Below, in pieces: positions 16,131 through 24,313 of a stretch of 34,219 bases of DNA. Both the position numbers and the translations under genes were made by a program. The first letter of the stretch is position 1. The number at the start of each line of letters is the position of its first letter. This stretch comes from Arenicellales bacterium (GTDB lineage Bacteria; Pseudomonadota; Gammaproteobacteria; BMS3Bbin11): NCBI GenBank assembly GCA_029287915.1, contig JARFQE010000073.1:1-34219 (forward strand), written 5' to 3'. The notes beneath the pieces are model-generated. The model searched no databases. It saw nothing but the letters and a program-made list of their open reading frames with translations, and was not told the origin of the DNA.

Positions 16131-17807
16131 ATGAATTCAAGTGCAATACAAGGAATTTGCTGTATTTTACTGAAAAAAGGAATATTTTTCCTCATTCTGG
16201 CCAGTTTAGCCGCCTCCAGTGAAGCTAGTTTACCTTTCAGTGAATTAATGCGTGCACGTATTGAACAAATGCGCAGCAGTGGTGCAGCTAATATAGATGG
16301 GAGACAGATTATTGCCATCAACCTGATTGCCGACGCCTATATACGAAACAGCTTTCAGCCTATTTGGGGGAATCAACATAATATTAAACAGCTTGTGGCA
16401 CTGATTCAGACAGCTACTGACGAAGGACTGAATCGAGAGGATTACCTGTATTCCTTTATCACCGCGAAACTTGCGATGGATACAGACTCCACTATCGACG
16501 AGGTTGACAGAGAATTACTGCTCAGCGACATGTTCTTTCGCCTTGCCTATCACTATCACTATGGCAAAACGAATCCAAAGAGACTGTCACGTAGCTGGAA
16601 CTTCAGTCAGATCGGGAGCAACATTGAACCTGTCAGCCTGCTATTAAAGGCTTCACAGTCCAGCAACATCAAGGAAACCCTGCAACAGTTACTACCAGCA
16701 ATGCCTCATTACACTGCATTGCGAAAAGCTCTGAAGCAATATCGTAATATTAAAACCAATGGAGGTTGGGCTGCCATACCAGCGGGTCCGCTGCTGAAAA
16801 GAGGGCTGTCCAGTGAACGTGTCCCATGGCTTCGAAACCGCCTGAAAATTACTGGCGAACTGGCACAGGAATCAATGACCAGCACAGATAGCTTTAGCAC
16901 AGAAATTGAACAGGCAGTGATACGTTTCCAGCAGCGCCACGGCCTCGAGGATGATGGCATTGTAGGACCGGAGACATTGGCGGCGATGAACGTCCCAATT
17001 GAGAGTCGAATTGATCAATTACGCGCTAATATGGAAAGATTACGCTGGGTATCACAGTATCTGCCGCAAAATTATATACTGGTGGATATTGCCGGTTTCC
17101 GTGTAAAGCTTTTTCTAGATGGCAGAAATACCTGGACGACACGTGCTGTGGTAGGTACCCCCTATCGTAAGACTCCGGTATTTAGATCGCTTATGACGTA
17201 TCTTGTCTTGAATCCAAGCTGGACAGTGCCCCCAACTATCCTCAAGGAAGATTTGTTACCAAAATTGCGCAAGGACCGTTCTGTGCTGCGGGAAAAAAGA
17301 CTTTCGATCATAGATAATGCAGCAAATGAAATTGATCCCGAAACATTTGACTGGTCATCTGTCACAATAAAAAATTTCAACTTCTACCTACGACAGAAAC
17401 CGGGTCCCAGTAATGCTCTTGGCCGGATAAAATTCATGTTTCCGAATAACTACTCTGTCTATCTGCATGACACACCATCGAAAAACCTGTTTGAAGCTTC
17501 ACAGCGTGCCTTTAGCTCTGGCTGCATCCGCATTGAAGACCCACTGAAGCTGGCAGAGATGCTGCTGCAGTCGAACAAAGGCTGGGACAGGAACAGACTT
17601 GAACAGGAGATTAATTCTGGCCAGACACGCACGGTCAACCTAAACCGGCCAATACCCGTTCTGCTTATGTACTTTACAGCTGAAGCAGAAGAAGATAACT
17701 TGATTCAATTCAGAAAAGATCTTTACCAGCGCGACGCCAGCATAATCATCGCACTAAACCAGCCACTTAGCCAAATTGCTGTCATTGACATGCCGGTCTG
17801 GCACTAG
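16131..17807 (+). CDS. ldtD: L,D-transpeptidase, YcbB/LdtD type
   Basis: The 558-residue protein starts with a hydrophobic signal segment (about residues 14-32). It has a peptidoglycan-binding helical domain (ERVPWLRNRL to GPETLAAMN, roughly residues 222-285) and a C-terminal YkuD catalytic domain. The catalytic motif is HDTP...FSSGCIRIEDP with the nucleophile Cys465. The enzyme forms 3-3 cross-links in peptidoglycan in the periplasm. The length is close to E. coli LdtD (about 615 residues). The ribosome-binding site is weak. It diverges from mepK across 59 nt and is followed by hypE after 79 nt. Confidence 0.9.
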   Translation: MNSSAIQGICCILLKKGIFFLILASLAASSEASLPFSELMRARIEQMRSSGAANIDGRQIIAINLIADAYIRNSFQPIWGNQHNIKQLVALIQTATDEGLNREDYLYSFITAKLAMDTDSTIDEVDRELLLSDMFFRLAYHYHYGKTNPKRLSRSWNFSQIGSNIEPVSLLLKASQSSNIKETLQQLLPAMPHYTALRKALKQYRNIKTNGGWAAIPAGPLLKRGLSSERVPWLRNRLKITGELAQESMTSTDSFSTEIEQAVIRFQQRHGLEDDGIVGPETLAAMNVPIESRIDQLRANMERLRWVSQYLPQNYILVDIAGFRVKLFLDGRNTWTTRAVVGTPYRKTPVFRSLMTYLVLNPSWTVPPTILKEDLLPKLRKDRSVLREKRLSIIDNAANEIDPETFDWSSVTIKNFNFYLRQKPGPSNALGRIKFMFPNNYSVYLHDTPSKNLFEASQRAFSSGCIRIEDPLKLAEMLLQSNKGWDRNRLEQEINSGQTRTVNLNRPIPVLLMYFTAEAEEDNLIQFRKDLYQRDASIIIALNQPLSQIAVIDMPVWH

Positions 17808-17850
17808 AAATGTACCAGACATGAATGCTGCTCTTATTACGTAAACAACA

Positions 17851-17869
17851 GTGATCAATACATGATCAC
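17851..17869. repeat. Perfect 7-bp inverted repeat upstream of hypE
   Basis: GTGATCA-ATACA-TGATCAC is a perfect dyad ending 17 nt before the hypE ATG. The arms are separated by 5 nt, so the spacing does not fit CRP (TGTGA-N6-TCACA) or FNR. It could be an operator or a leader hairpin close to the ribosome-binding site (AGGA at 17877-17880). Confidence 0.5.
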
Positions 17870-17886
17870 GGACGACAGGAAATAGC

Positions 17887-18894
17887 ATGACCGATGATAC
17901 ACATATTGCTTTAGCTCATGGAAATGGCGGCCGTTTCATGCGTGAGCTGATTAACAGCATTTTTTCACGTCATCTCAGCAACCCAATTCTGGATGTGGCG
18001 GCCGACGCGGTAACATTACCGCAGATGGATGGTGAATTAATGTTTACCACTGATGGTTTTTCTGTCAAACCACTGGAGTTTCCTGGTGGGGACATCGGTT
18101 CACTGGCGGTACATGGAACGACCAATGATCTGGCTGTTGCCGGTGCCATTCCACGCTATCTTAGTCTTAATGTTTTTATCGAAGAAGGCTTTGAGATTGC
18201 CAGGCTGGAACGAATTGTGATTAGTCTGGCAGCAGCCGCACTGGAAATAGGTGTAGAAGTCGCTGCCGGAGATACCAAGGTCCTGCCCCGCGGTGAAGGT
18301 GGAGGACTCTACCTTGCGACAACGGGTATTGGAGTTCGTTGCACAAAAACGAAACTGGGACTCGATCAAATCCAGATGGGTGACAGGTTACTTGTTAGTG
18401 GTCCAATCGGTGATCATGGCATTTCAGTTATGTTGGCACGCGAACAGTTTGGCCTGCAGGGTGAGCTAAAATCTGATGCCGCCAGCGTCTTGCCGTTAAC
18501 CAAAGCCTTGCTAAAAATTGAAGGTCTGCGTTTTATGCGTGATCCGACACGGGGTGGTCTTGCTACTGTAGCACATGAAATTTGTCATGCTACTGGCATG
18601 CAAATTCGTCTTGATCAACAATCCATTCCTGTGCGAGATCCGGTTCAGTCTGTCTGTGAGATGCTGGGATATGATCCACTCTTTCTTGCCTGTGAAGGAC
18701 GTGTGCTAGCAATTGTGGCCCCTGACCAGGCTGATGAAGCTCTGGCAGTCTTACGATCCCAGCCTGATGGCGAACAGGCTGCCATCATCGGGCAAACAGA
18801 GCACGGCGAAGCTCATGTTATCCTGACAACGGAGCTGGGTGGCGAGCGCATACTTGAAGAACTTGAAGACGACCCGTTGCCGAGGATCTGTTGA
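17887..18894 (+). CDS. hypE: Thiocarbamoyl dehydratase HypE
   Basis: This 335-residue protein is the PurM-like enzyme that dehydrates the thiocarbamate on its C-terminal cysteine to thiocyanate, giving the CN ligands to HypC-HypD. It starts with IALAHGNGGRFM, carries the GDTKVLPRGEGGG and RDPTRGGLATVAHE nucleotide-binding motifs, and ends with PRIC, so Cys335 is the last residue as required. It is separated from hypCABDF by the mepK/ldtD pair. An 11-bp tandem duplication spans its stop codon. Confidence 0.96.
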   Translation: MTDDTHIALAHGNGGRFMRELINSIFSRHLSNPILDVAADAVTLPQMDGELMFTTDGFSVKPLEFPGGDIGSLAVHGTTNDLAVAGAIPRYLSLNVFIEEGFEIARLERIVISLAAAALEIGVEVAAGDTKVLPRGEGGGLYLATTGIGVRCTKTKLGLDQIQMGDRLLVSGPIGDHGISVMLAREQFGLQGELKSDAASVLPLTKALLKIEGLRFMRDPTRGGLATVAHEICHATGMQIRLDQQSIPVRDPVQSVCEMLGYDPLFLACEGRVLAIVAPDQADEALAVLRSQPDGEQAAIIGQTEHGEAHVILTTELGGERILEELEDDPLPRIC

Positions 18895-18903
18895 GGATCT
18901 GTT
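18882..18903. repeat. 11-bp perfect tandem duplication at the hypE stop
   Basis: GAGGATCTGTT occurs twice in direct tandem (18882-18892 and 18893-18903). The TGA stop of hypE is formed across the junction (18892-18894). Confidence 0.9.
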
Positions 18904-18971
18904 ATGGTGTCTCTGCTTCATCTTAAGCGGAGTAGATTAAGCGTTCATTTCTATATCAGGGACCCCGGTAA

Positions 18972-19733
18972 TCAAAAATTCAGCTCCCTGCCAAGATGGA
19001 ATCTAGTTGCCTGACTACGCTTGAAATAGGCATGCCAGAATTGCTCGATATTATGCTTCTGCAGTGCTTTCAATCCGGTCCGCTGTACAGAATGATCACG
19101 ACCAAAACCAAACACCTCCACTTCAACGCCGTGCATCGGTTTGATCAGACCTATACTGTCCAGAGTATCCAGCAGAACAGGAATATTCTTTTCCTGAAGA
19201 TGATTAAATTTTGCTAGCCTGGAGTATTCAATCATATCGGAAAAAATGATTAACCGTGCTGGCTTACGGTGTTCATATTCCTGCATCATAAAGGCAATGG
19301 TTTCAATTATTTCTGAATTGGGATACTTCTCCTGCATCGAAATCATCGGTTTGACACTGGTAAGAATGTCTCTGATATATTTACGCTCATCAACCATGGC
19401 CGTCGAGCCTCTACACTGACTAAATAGACCCGATACCAGTCCCTGCTCCATGCAACCGGGTCTACAGGCATCGAATATCTTTTTTGAGCCAGCAAAGTCT
19501 CCCGTCAAAGTATGTATGATTAGACGCTCACCTGTCTGTAGTTGCTTGAACAGGGCATCTATGCCGTTTGCAAAGTTTATTTTGTCCTGCTCATCAAAGG
19601 TGCTGGTGCGATCGACAAGTAAAAGAACAGTGCTGCCGTCACCCTGGGCACAATAATCCTGTTTCATTGCCACAGCATCCTTCACCGGCAGAACAAGTAA
19701 TATCAGAAACAACATATGCCACTTGAATATCAT
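18972..19733 (-). CDS. Exported VWA-like protein, unknown function
   Basis: This 253-residue protein has an N-terminal signal peptide (about residues 1-22). The mature part starts like a von Willebrand factor A domain: a hydrophobic strand TVLLLVDRTST, where D41-x-T43-x-T45 could be a variant metal-ion adhesion (MIDAS) motif, an amphipathic helix, and a later strand LIIFSDMIEY. Cysteines C28, C89, C93 and C106 suggest disulfides in the periplasm. It begins 2 nt after the coiled-coil membrane protein gene, so the two should act together. I do not recognise a named family. The VWA assignment is by pattern only. Confidence 0.8.
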   Translation of the reverse strand: MIFKWHMLFLILLVLPVKDAVAMKQDYCAQGDGSTVLLLVDRTSTFDEQDKINFANGIDALFKQLQTGERLIIHTLTGDFAGSKKIFDACRPGCMEQGLVSGLFSQCRGSTAMVDERKYIRDILTSVKPMISMQEKYPNSEIIETIAFMMQEYEHRKPARLIIFSDMIEYSRLAKFNHLQEKNIPVLLDTLDSIGLIKPMHGVEVEVFGFGRDHSVQRTGLKALQKHNIEQFWHAYFKRSQATRFHLGRELNF

Positions 19734-19735
19734 GA

Positions 19736-20995
19736 TCAGCTGAGCCTCCCTTTCAGGCTCGCCAGACCCTGCTCGCCGAAATAACTCGGAATGTTTTCAC
19801 CATTTCTTTCTTCAACATTTCCTGACTGGTAGGCTAGAATCTGTTGGCGCAGAACATCAATAATCATACTAATATCGTGCTCCCTCTCTGTATCCAGTGC
19901 CAGACGCCGCGATGTCATTTCCCTGATCTCATTCTCCAGAGCCAATGCTTTCTTATCCAGATAGGATATCTTTTCATCAAATTCGCTTTGCAGTTTTGTC
20001 GCCTTCTGTTCAAATTGATTACGAAACTCGACCAGTTTGTTGATCGCACGATTTCGTTCTACATACAGTTGTTCATAATCAGGGTGCGGATCATGACGTA
20101 GAAAGGAGAACATGAGTCCGAGGAAAAATACCGAAACATTGAGTACCAGTAGTGTTAAACCGGCAACACCGAGCTCAGTCTGAATAGTTTGACCCAGCAG
20201 GCCTCCAACCCCATCAGACATCAGCATTGCTGCGAGGTCCTGTTGCTGTTCCTGCGCAATGAAGTCCACATATTGCTGACGCAAAGCAGAAATAAGATAT
20301 ATCAGGCTACCTGCGGTCAGCGTGATTAATGAAACTCCAGTCACATAGCCTTTGATACCCATTCTGTCACTGTAATGACTTACCTGTCTGAACATCAGAC
20401 CAAGAAAGTGTGCGAGGGAAATAAGGACTACACCGATAGTTAATGCCAGTATCAGTGCAAGAAAGGGCGATTCCTGAAAGAAAAATTCAACGGCAAGTTT
20501 GTTTATAGGCACCTCGAGTATGGCCAGCACGAAAAGCAGGAAAAGATAAATTTTCGAAAAATGGATTTGTAAAGGCCTGTTTAGTTGCAGTTCTACACGA
20601 CGAAAGTTTTCTTTTTTCTCTTCCTGTTCATTATGGATCTGGCGGTAGGCTTCTGAATTCGCGCCGGATTCCTGTCGCAGTGATTCCAGTGCTGATTCCT
20701 TTGAACGAATAAGGGTTTCTTTTTGTGCCAGGTAACCTTCATTTAATTCCTGATCTCTTGCTGCTAAATCAAGATCAAGTTGTTCACGTATATCATGAAG
20801 ATTACGATCATAATTTGTTACTGCTGCACGGGCCTGACTTATACGCTCAAGCTCATGCGGTGAAAACTCAGCAGAATCTGCAGACGGAAAGAGTTTGCGA
20901 CCATCACCCCGCCCCTTTAGACGATCCGGCTTGGTGTCCTTCTCGCTGAAGGATAAATAACGGGTCAATGTACTACGTGCGACGATACCTTTCAT
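19736..20995 (-). CDS. Coiled-coil membrane protein with four helices, unknown function
   Basis: About 419 residues. A charged, helical N-terminal region (roughly 45-140) looks like coiled coil. Four membrane segments follow (near 149-167, 178-203, 216-239 and 275-299), and then a second coiled coil (about 305-390). Both coils would lie on the same, probably cytoplasmic, side. The ATG at 20995 is chosen; a GTG nine nucleotides further upstream is possible. No strong ribosome-binding site is seen. It lies just behind the terminator of the sulfur-globule-like gene and 2 nt before the VWA-like gene. I do not recognise the family. Confidence 0.85.
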   Translation of the reverse strand: MKGIVARSTLTRYLSFSEKDTKPDRLKGRGDGRKLFPSADSAEFSPHELERISQARAAVTNYDRNLHDIREQLDLDLAARDQELNEGYLAQKETLIRSKESALESLRQESGANSEAYRQIHNEQEEKKENFRRVELQLNRPLQIHFSKIYLFLLFVLAILEVPINKLAVEFFFQESPFLALILALTIGVVLISLAHFLGLMFRQVSHYSDRMGIKGYVTGVSLITLTAGSLIYLISALRQQYVDFIAQEQQQDLAAMLMSDGVGGLLGQTIQTELGVAGLTLLVLNVSVFFLGLMFSFLRHDPHPDYEQLYVERNRAINKLVEFRNQFEQKATKLQSEFDEKISYLDKKALALENEIREMTSRRLALDTEREHDISMIIDVLRQQILAYQSGNVEERNGENIPSYFGEQGLASLKGRLS

Positions 20996-21024
20996 GATGT
21001 TCACTCAGTGTGATTCGGTGCCGA

Positions 21025-21060
21025 TAAAAAAGGCCTGTGCGGGTGAACCCACACAGGCCT
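21025..21060 (-). terminator. Strong intrinsic terminator after the sulfur-globule-like gene
   Basis: On the minus strand AGGCCTGTG-T-GGG...CCC-G-CACAGGCCT forms a 13-bp stem with loop TTCA, followed by T6. The central pair is G-U on the minus-strand RNA but a C-A mismatch on the plus strand, so it serves the minus-strand gene. It lies 29 nt upstream of the membrane-protein ATG. Confidence 0.92.
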
Positions 21061-21086
21061 ACTGCTATTAAGAACCTTGAGTGTTC

Positions 21087-21800
21087 TTACTTGTCAGCTT
21101 TTTCTTTAGCAGCAGGAGCAGACTTGGCAGCTGCAGAATTCTTCATGAACTCTTCATATGCTTTCTGTTCCTCGGCACGCATTTCTTCCTGACGCTTCAT
21201 GAACGCATCACGACGAGCGTTCATTTCTGCCTTGCGGGCTTCGTCCATAGCAGAATAATCAGGTCTAGCAGGTGCAGCTGTTGCAGCAGCGCCAGCACTA
21301 GCAGCAGGAGCAGCAGCACCAGCCCTGGCAGCAGGAGCAGGAGCAACTGCTGGAGCACCGTAGCCATAAGGGGCGCCATAAGGAGCACCGTAACCATATG
21401 GACCAGAACCGTAGTAGTTACCACCATAGTAGTTGCCACGGTAGTCGCCACGGTAGTCGCTGTAGCCACGACCATAACCGTCACCATAGCCAGAACCATA
21501 ACCGGAACCATAACCGCGACCACGTCCACGGCCACGACCTTTACCACGACCGCTGATATTCATGTTGAATTCGCCATCAACATCACCGTCCATGTCACCG
21601 TCACCGTATCCACGACCAGAACCACGTGTGTCGCCATAACCAGAGCCATAACCAGAGCCATCGCCGCGGCCATAACCGTCGCCGTAACCATAACCAGAAC
21701 CGCTGCCATAACCGTCATCATAGCCTCTACCCCACCACGCAGAAGAGGCGGCAGACATACTCATCAGAGCAGCAATAGATACAATCTGTACAATTTTCAT
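21087..21800 (-). CDS. Gly/Tyr/Arg-rich exported protein, sulfur-globule-family-like
   Basis: A 237-residue protein with a signal peptide (cleavage probably after SAASSA, residue 21) and mature start WWGRGYDDG. Residues 22-150 are low-complexity Gly/Tyr/Arg/Asp repeats (GYGSGYGDGYGRG and similar) with a GKGRGRGRGRGYG core near 87-99. Residues 151-180 are Ala/Pro-rich and 181-222 form a charged helix. It has no cysteine. Composition, start and export match the sulfur-globule protein family of sulfur-oxidising gammaproteobacteria, whose members coat periplasmic sulfur globules. Other Gly-rich envelope or RNA-binding-like proteins are possible. A strong promoter, a GGAG site and its own terminator suggest high expression. 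Confidence 0.72.
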   Translation of the reverse strand: MKIVQIVSIAALMSMSAASSAWWGRGYDDGYGSGSGYGYGDGYGRGDGSGYGSGYGDTRGSGRGYGDGDMDGDVDGEFNMNISGRGKGRGRGRGRGYGSGYGSGYGDGYGRGYSDYRGDYRGNYYGGNYYGSGPYGYGAPYGAPYGYGAPAVAPAPAARAGAAAPAASAGAAATAAPARPDYSAMDEARKAEMNARRDAFMKRQEEMRAEEQKAYEEFMKNSAAAKSAPAAKEKADK

Positions 21801-21909
21801 CAGTTAAAATCTCCTAAAATAGTTTAATTTGATATAGAGGATGAAGAATACACAGCATCAATTTGCTGACTCCAACCGTAACCTCACAGCGAAGCTATAT
21901 CGTCGGGGC

Positions 21910-21938
21910 ATAATATTATGATTTCCTAATATAGTCAA
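21910..21938 (-). promoter_or_regulatory. Strong sigma70 promoter for the sulfur-globule-like gene
   Basis: Minus-strand TTGACT (complement of 21933-21938), a 17-nt spacer and TATTAT (complement of 21910-21915) match five of six bases in both elements. Transcription would begin near 21903, giving a leader of about 100 nt that contains a small CAGCA...TGCTG hairpin (21853-21868). Confidence 0.7.
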
Positions 21939-22040
21939 TAGCCCTGTTGTTTATTCAGCAAAAATAAGGGTAAACCCTGACACGTCACAAGCGCTAAAAA
22001 GTTATTATTTTTATTTAAGTATGATCAATAAGAGTATGTT

Positions 22041-22886
22041 TTAAAATGCAAAGAGCAGTGACATATCAATGGCCTGTACATTTTTAGTCAGTGCGCCAAT
22101 TGACACATAATTAACCCCACAGTTAGCAATACTTTTCACATTTGCGAGTGTAACATTGCCAGAAACCTCTGTTTCTACCGTGCTACCAGCCATTGCAACC
22201 GCCTCAGGAATGGTCTTCAGAGGGAAATTATCGAGCAGCACCCTTTTCGCTCCACATTCAATCGCCTGCTTCAACTGAACCAGGTTTTCCACTTCAATTT
22301 CTATTAGTACTTCAGCATCAACGGTTTTTGTTGCCTGTTTTAATGCCTGGCAAACTGAGCCAGCCTCATGGATATGGTTTTCCTTTATCAAGATTGCATC
22401 ATAGAGGCCGATACGATGGTTTTGGCCTCCTCCGCAGCTGACTGCGTATTTCTCTGCCTTGCGCAGACCAGGCAGCGTCTTTCGTGTGTCAAGTATTATG
22501 CATCCTGTACCAGCCACGGCATCAACATATTGCCTTGTTGTGGTTGCCACTGCTGACAGAGTCTGCAGGTAATTTAGCGCAGTTCGCTCAGCTGTCAGTA
22601 TGGGACGAGCAGGGCCCTGTATCTGGCAAATCACATCGTTACGATGCATGCTGGCGCCATCATTCAACTTCCAGTCAATCGAAATTGAGTCGTCGAGCAA
22701 TTTAAAGCAGCTGTCAAACCATGGGCGGCCGCTTAATACCGCTTCATCACGGCAAATCAGGTTCGCTACAACTGGCTTATTACTTACCAGCGCTGCTGTC
22801 AGATCTCCACTACCAATATCCTCTGCAAGGGCAATTTCAACTGAGGCCTTGATTTCTGCATCATTCAACAGGCTAGTGTTGATCAT
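22041..22886 (-). CDS. nadC: Nicotinate-nucleotide pyrophosphorylase (quinolinate phosphoribosyltransferase)
   Basis: The 281-residue protein converts quinolinate and PRPP to nicotinate mononucleotide in NAD synthesis. It contains the family motifs RTALNYLQTLSA, DTRKTLPGLR, KYAVSCGGGQNHRIGLYD and IKENHI, with the C-terminal EVSGNVTLANV and VDxxS-type ending (NYVSIGALT). Length fits the family (about 285). It lies 27 nt after the AGCS symporter gene on the same strand. A short AGGG-TTTA-CCCT stem with a T-rich tail follows but is weak. nadK elsewhere in the window is not linked to it. Confidence 0.96.
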   Translation of the reverse strand: MINTSLLNDAEIKASVEIALAEDIGSGDLTAALVSNKPVVANLICRDEAVLSGRPWFDSCFKLLDDSISIDWKLNDGASMHRNDVICQIQGPARPILTAERTALNYLQTLSAVATTTRQYVDAVAGTGCIILDTRKTLPGLRKAEKYAVSCGGGQNHRIGLYDAILIKENHIHEAGSVCQALKQATKTVDAEVLIEIEVENLVQLKQAIECGAKRVLLDNFPLKTIPEAVAMAGSTVETEVSGNVTLANVKSIANCGVNYVSIGALTKNVQAIDMSLLFAF

Positions 22887-22913
22887 CGGTATAGTAAAAT
22901 AAGCAATGTGCGG

Positions 22914-24272
22914 TTAGTTTGCAGAACGATGCGAAATGAAATATTTTTTCTGTAATTTACGCACCAGACCTGCAAGGAAAATAAGGCTAAGCAGATTTGG
23001 CAGGGCCATAAGCAGGTTGGTAATATCAGCGATATTCCAGACCAGCTGCAGGGGAACCGCCGCGCCCACTACTACAGCCAGGGTATAGATCACTCGGTAA
23101 GGCATAACAGCATTCTCGCCAAATAGAAATTTTGCCGAACGATCACCATAATAAGACCAGGAAATAATCGTTGAGAATGCAAATAGAGTTAAACCAATAC
23201 CGACGACAGCTGCCCCGCCTTCGCCTAGCTCACTGCTAAAGGCGGCAGCGGTAAGGGCGGCACCTACCGTATCTTCTGCACGATCTATGTAACTACCGGT
23301 TACTATAATAACCAGACCTGTCATGCTGCATATTACAAGTGTATCGATAAATGGCCCCATCATTGCTACCAGACCTTCTCGAACCGGTTCGTTTGTTTTT
23401 GCCGCGGCATGGGCAATTGGCGCTGAACCAAGACCTGCCTCATTGGAAAACAGACCGCGGGCTACACCCCAGCGGATTGCCTCACCAACCATCGCACCTC
23501 CTACCGACCAGGGGTTTAGTGCATGAGTCAGAATAGTCGTAAGTGCTGATGGAATAGCATTTATGTTATTGAACAGGACGATCATAGCTGCAGCGATATA
23601 CATCAGTGCCATAAAAGGGACAATTGTACTGGCTACTCTGGCGATACGCTTTACCCCACCAAGAATTACCAGACCCACCATAACAGCCATCAGCAGACCA
23701 ATCATCCCAGCATAATTTTTTGCCTCTGGATTAAGGTAGGCCAGACCATCAACGACCGAGTTTGCCTGCACCATATTACCTATACCAAAAGAGGCTACCA
23801 GGGCGAAAAATGCAAAGGCCGCTGCGGTCTTCTTCATTTTCAAGCCATGAAGCAGCGTATACATCGGCCCCCCTGCGGTGACCCCTTTTTCATCTACTTC
23901 ACGAAACTTCAGTGACAAGCTGCATTCGGTAAACTTGGTCGCCATGCCGATAAAGGCTGTAATCCACATCCAGAACAGGGCGCCTGGTCCACCGAGTGAA
24001 ATCGCTGTTGCAACACCAGCAATGTTGCCGGTCCCGATGGTTGCAGAAAGAGCAGTAGAAAGTGCCTGAAAGTGCGAAACTTCACCGCTGTCATCGATAT
24101 GATCATATTTACCTGCTATAAGCTGAATCGAGTGCCTGAATCCTGTCAATTGCACAAACCGCAAACGAATAGTCAGGTATAGCCCCGTACCTAACAGCAC
24201 CAGTAATGTAATGGGACTACCCCATAAAATGCCTGATAATTTCCCTGTCAGGCTCGTCAGCATTTCCAGCAT
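22914..24272 (-). CDS. Sodium:alanine/glycine symporter, AGCS family
   Basis: This 452-residue membrane protein has about ten or eleven hydrophobic segments and the AGCS signature TIGTGNIAGVATAISLGGPG (starting near residue 78), followed by FWMWITAFIGMATKF. Later FSNEAGLGSAPIAHAAA is also family-typical. AGCS proteins import alanine, glycine or related amino acids with Na+. The exact substrate is not readable. It lies 41 nt downstream of the exported DsrE-like gene and upstream of nadC. Confidence 0.93.
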   Translation of the reverse strand: MLEMLTSLTGKLSGILWGSPITLLVLLGTGLYLTIRLRFVQLTGFRHSIQLIAGKYDHIDDSGEVSHFQALSTALSATIGTGNIAGVATAISLGGPGALFWMWITAFIGMATKFTECSLSLKFREVDEKGVTAGGPMYTLLHGLKMKKTAAAFAFFALVASFGIGNMVQANSVVDGLAYLNPEAKNYAGMIGLLMAVMVGLVILGGVKRIARVASTIVPFMALMYIAAAMIVLFNNINAIPSALTTILTHALNPWSVGGAMVGEAIRWGVARGLFSNEAGLGSAPIAHAAAKTNEPVREGLVAMMGPFIDTLVICSMTGLVIIVTGSYIDRAEDTVGAALTAAAFSSELGEGGAAVVGIGLTLFAFSTIISWSYYGDRSAKFLFGENAVMPYRVIYTLAVVVGAAVPLQLVWNIADITNLLMALPNLLSLIFLAGLVRKLQKKYFISHRSAN

Positions 24273-24313
24273 TGTTACTCCTTAAGTGACTGAATCAGTG
24301 ATCTACATCAACC

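Noticed and set aside
21081-21827. Long plus-strand open frame (248 codons) opposite the Gly-rich gene
   Set aside because: It is an antisense shadow of the low-complexity gene: the repetitive Gly/Tyr codons give a Thr/Ile/Ser/Arg-rich product, and the minus strand has a promoter, ribosome-binding site, signal peptide and terminator.
21970-21985. Possible terminator after nadC
   Set aside because: The AGGG-TTTA-CCCT stem has only four pairs, too weak to call despite the T-rich tail.
24298-24311. FNR-like site GTGAT-CTAC-ATCAA between the DsrE-like and symporter genes
   Set aside because: It matches nine of ten consensus bases, but the -41.5 start would fall inside the symporter gene and no -10 is evident.
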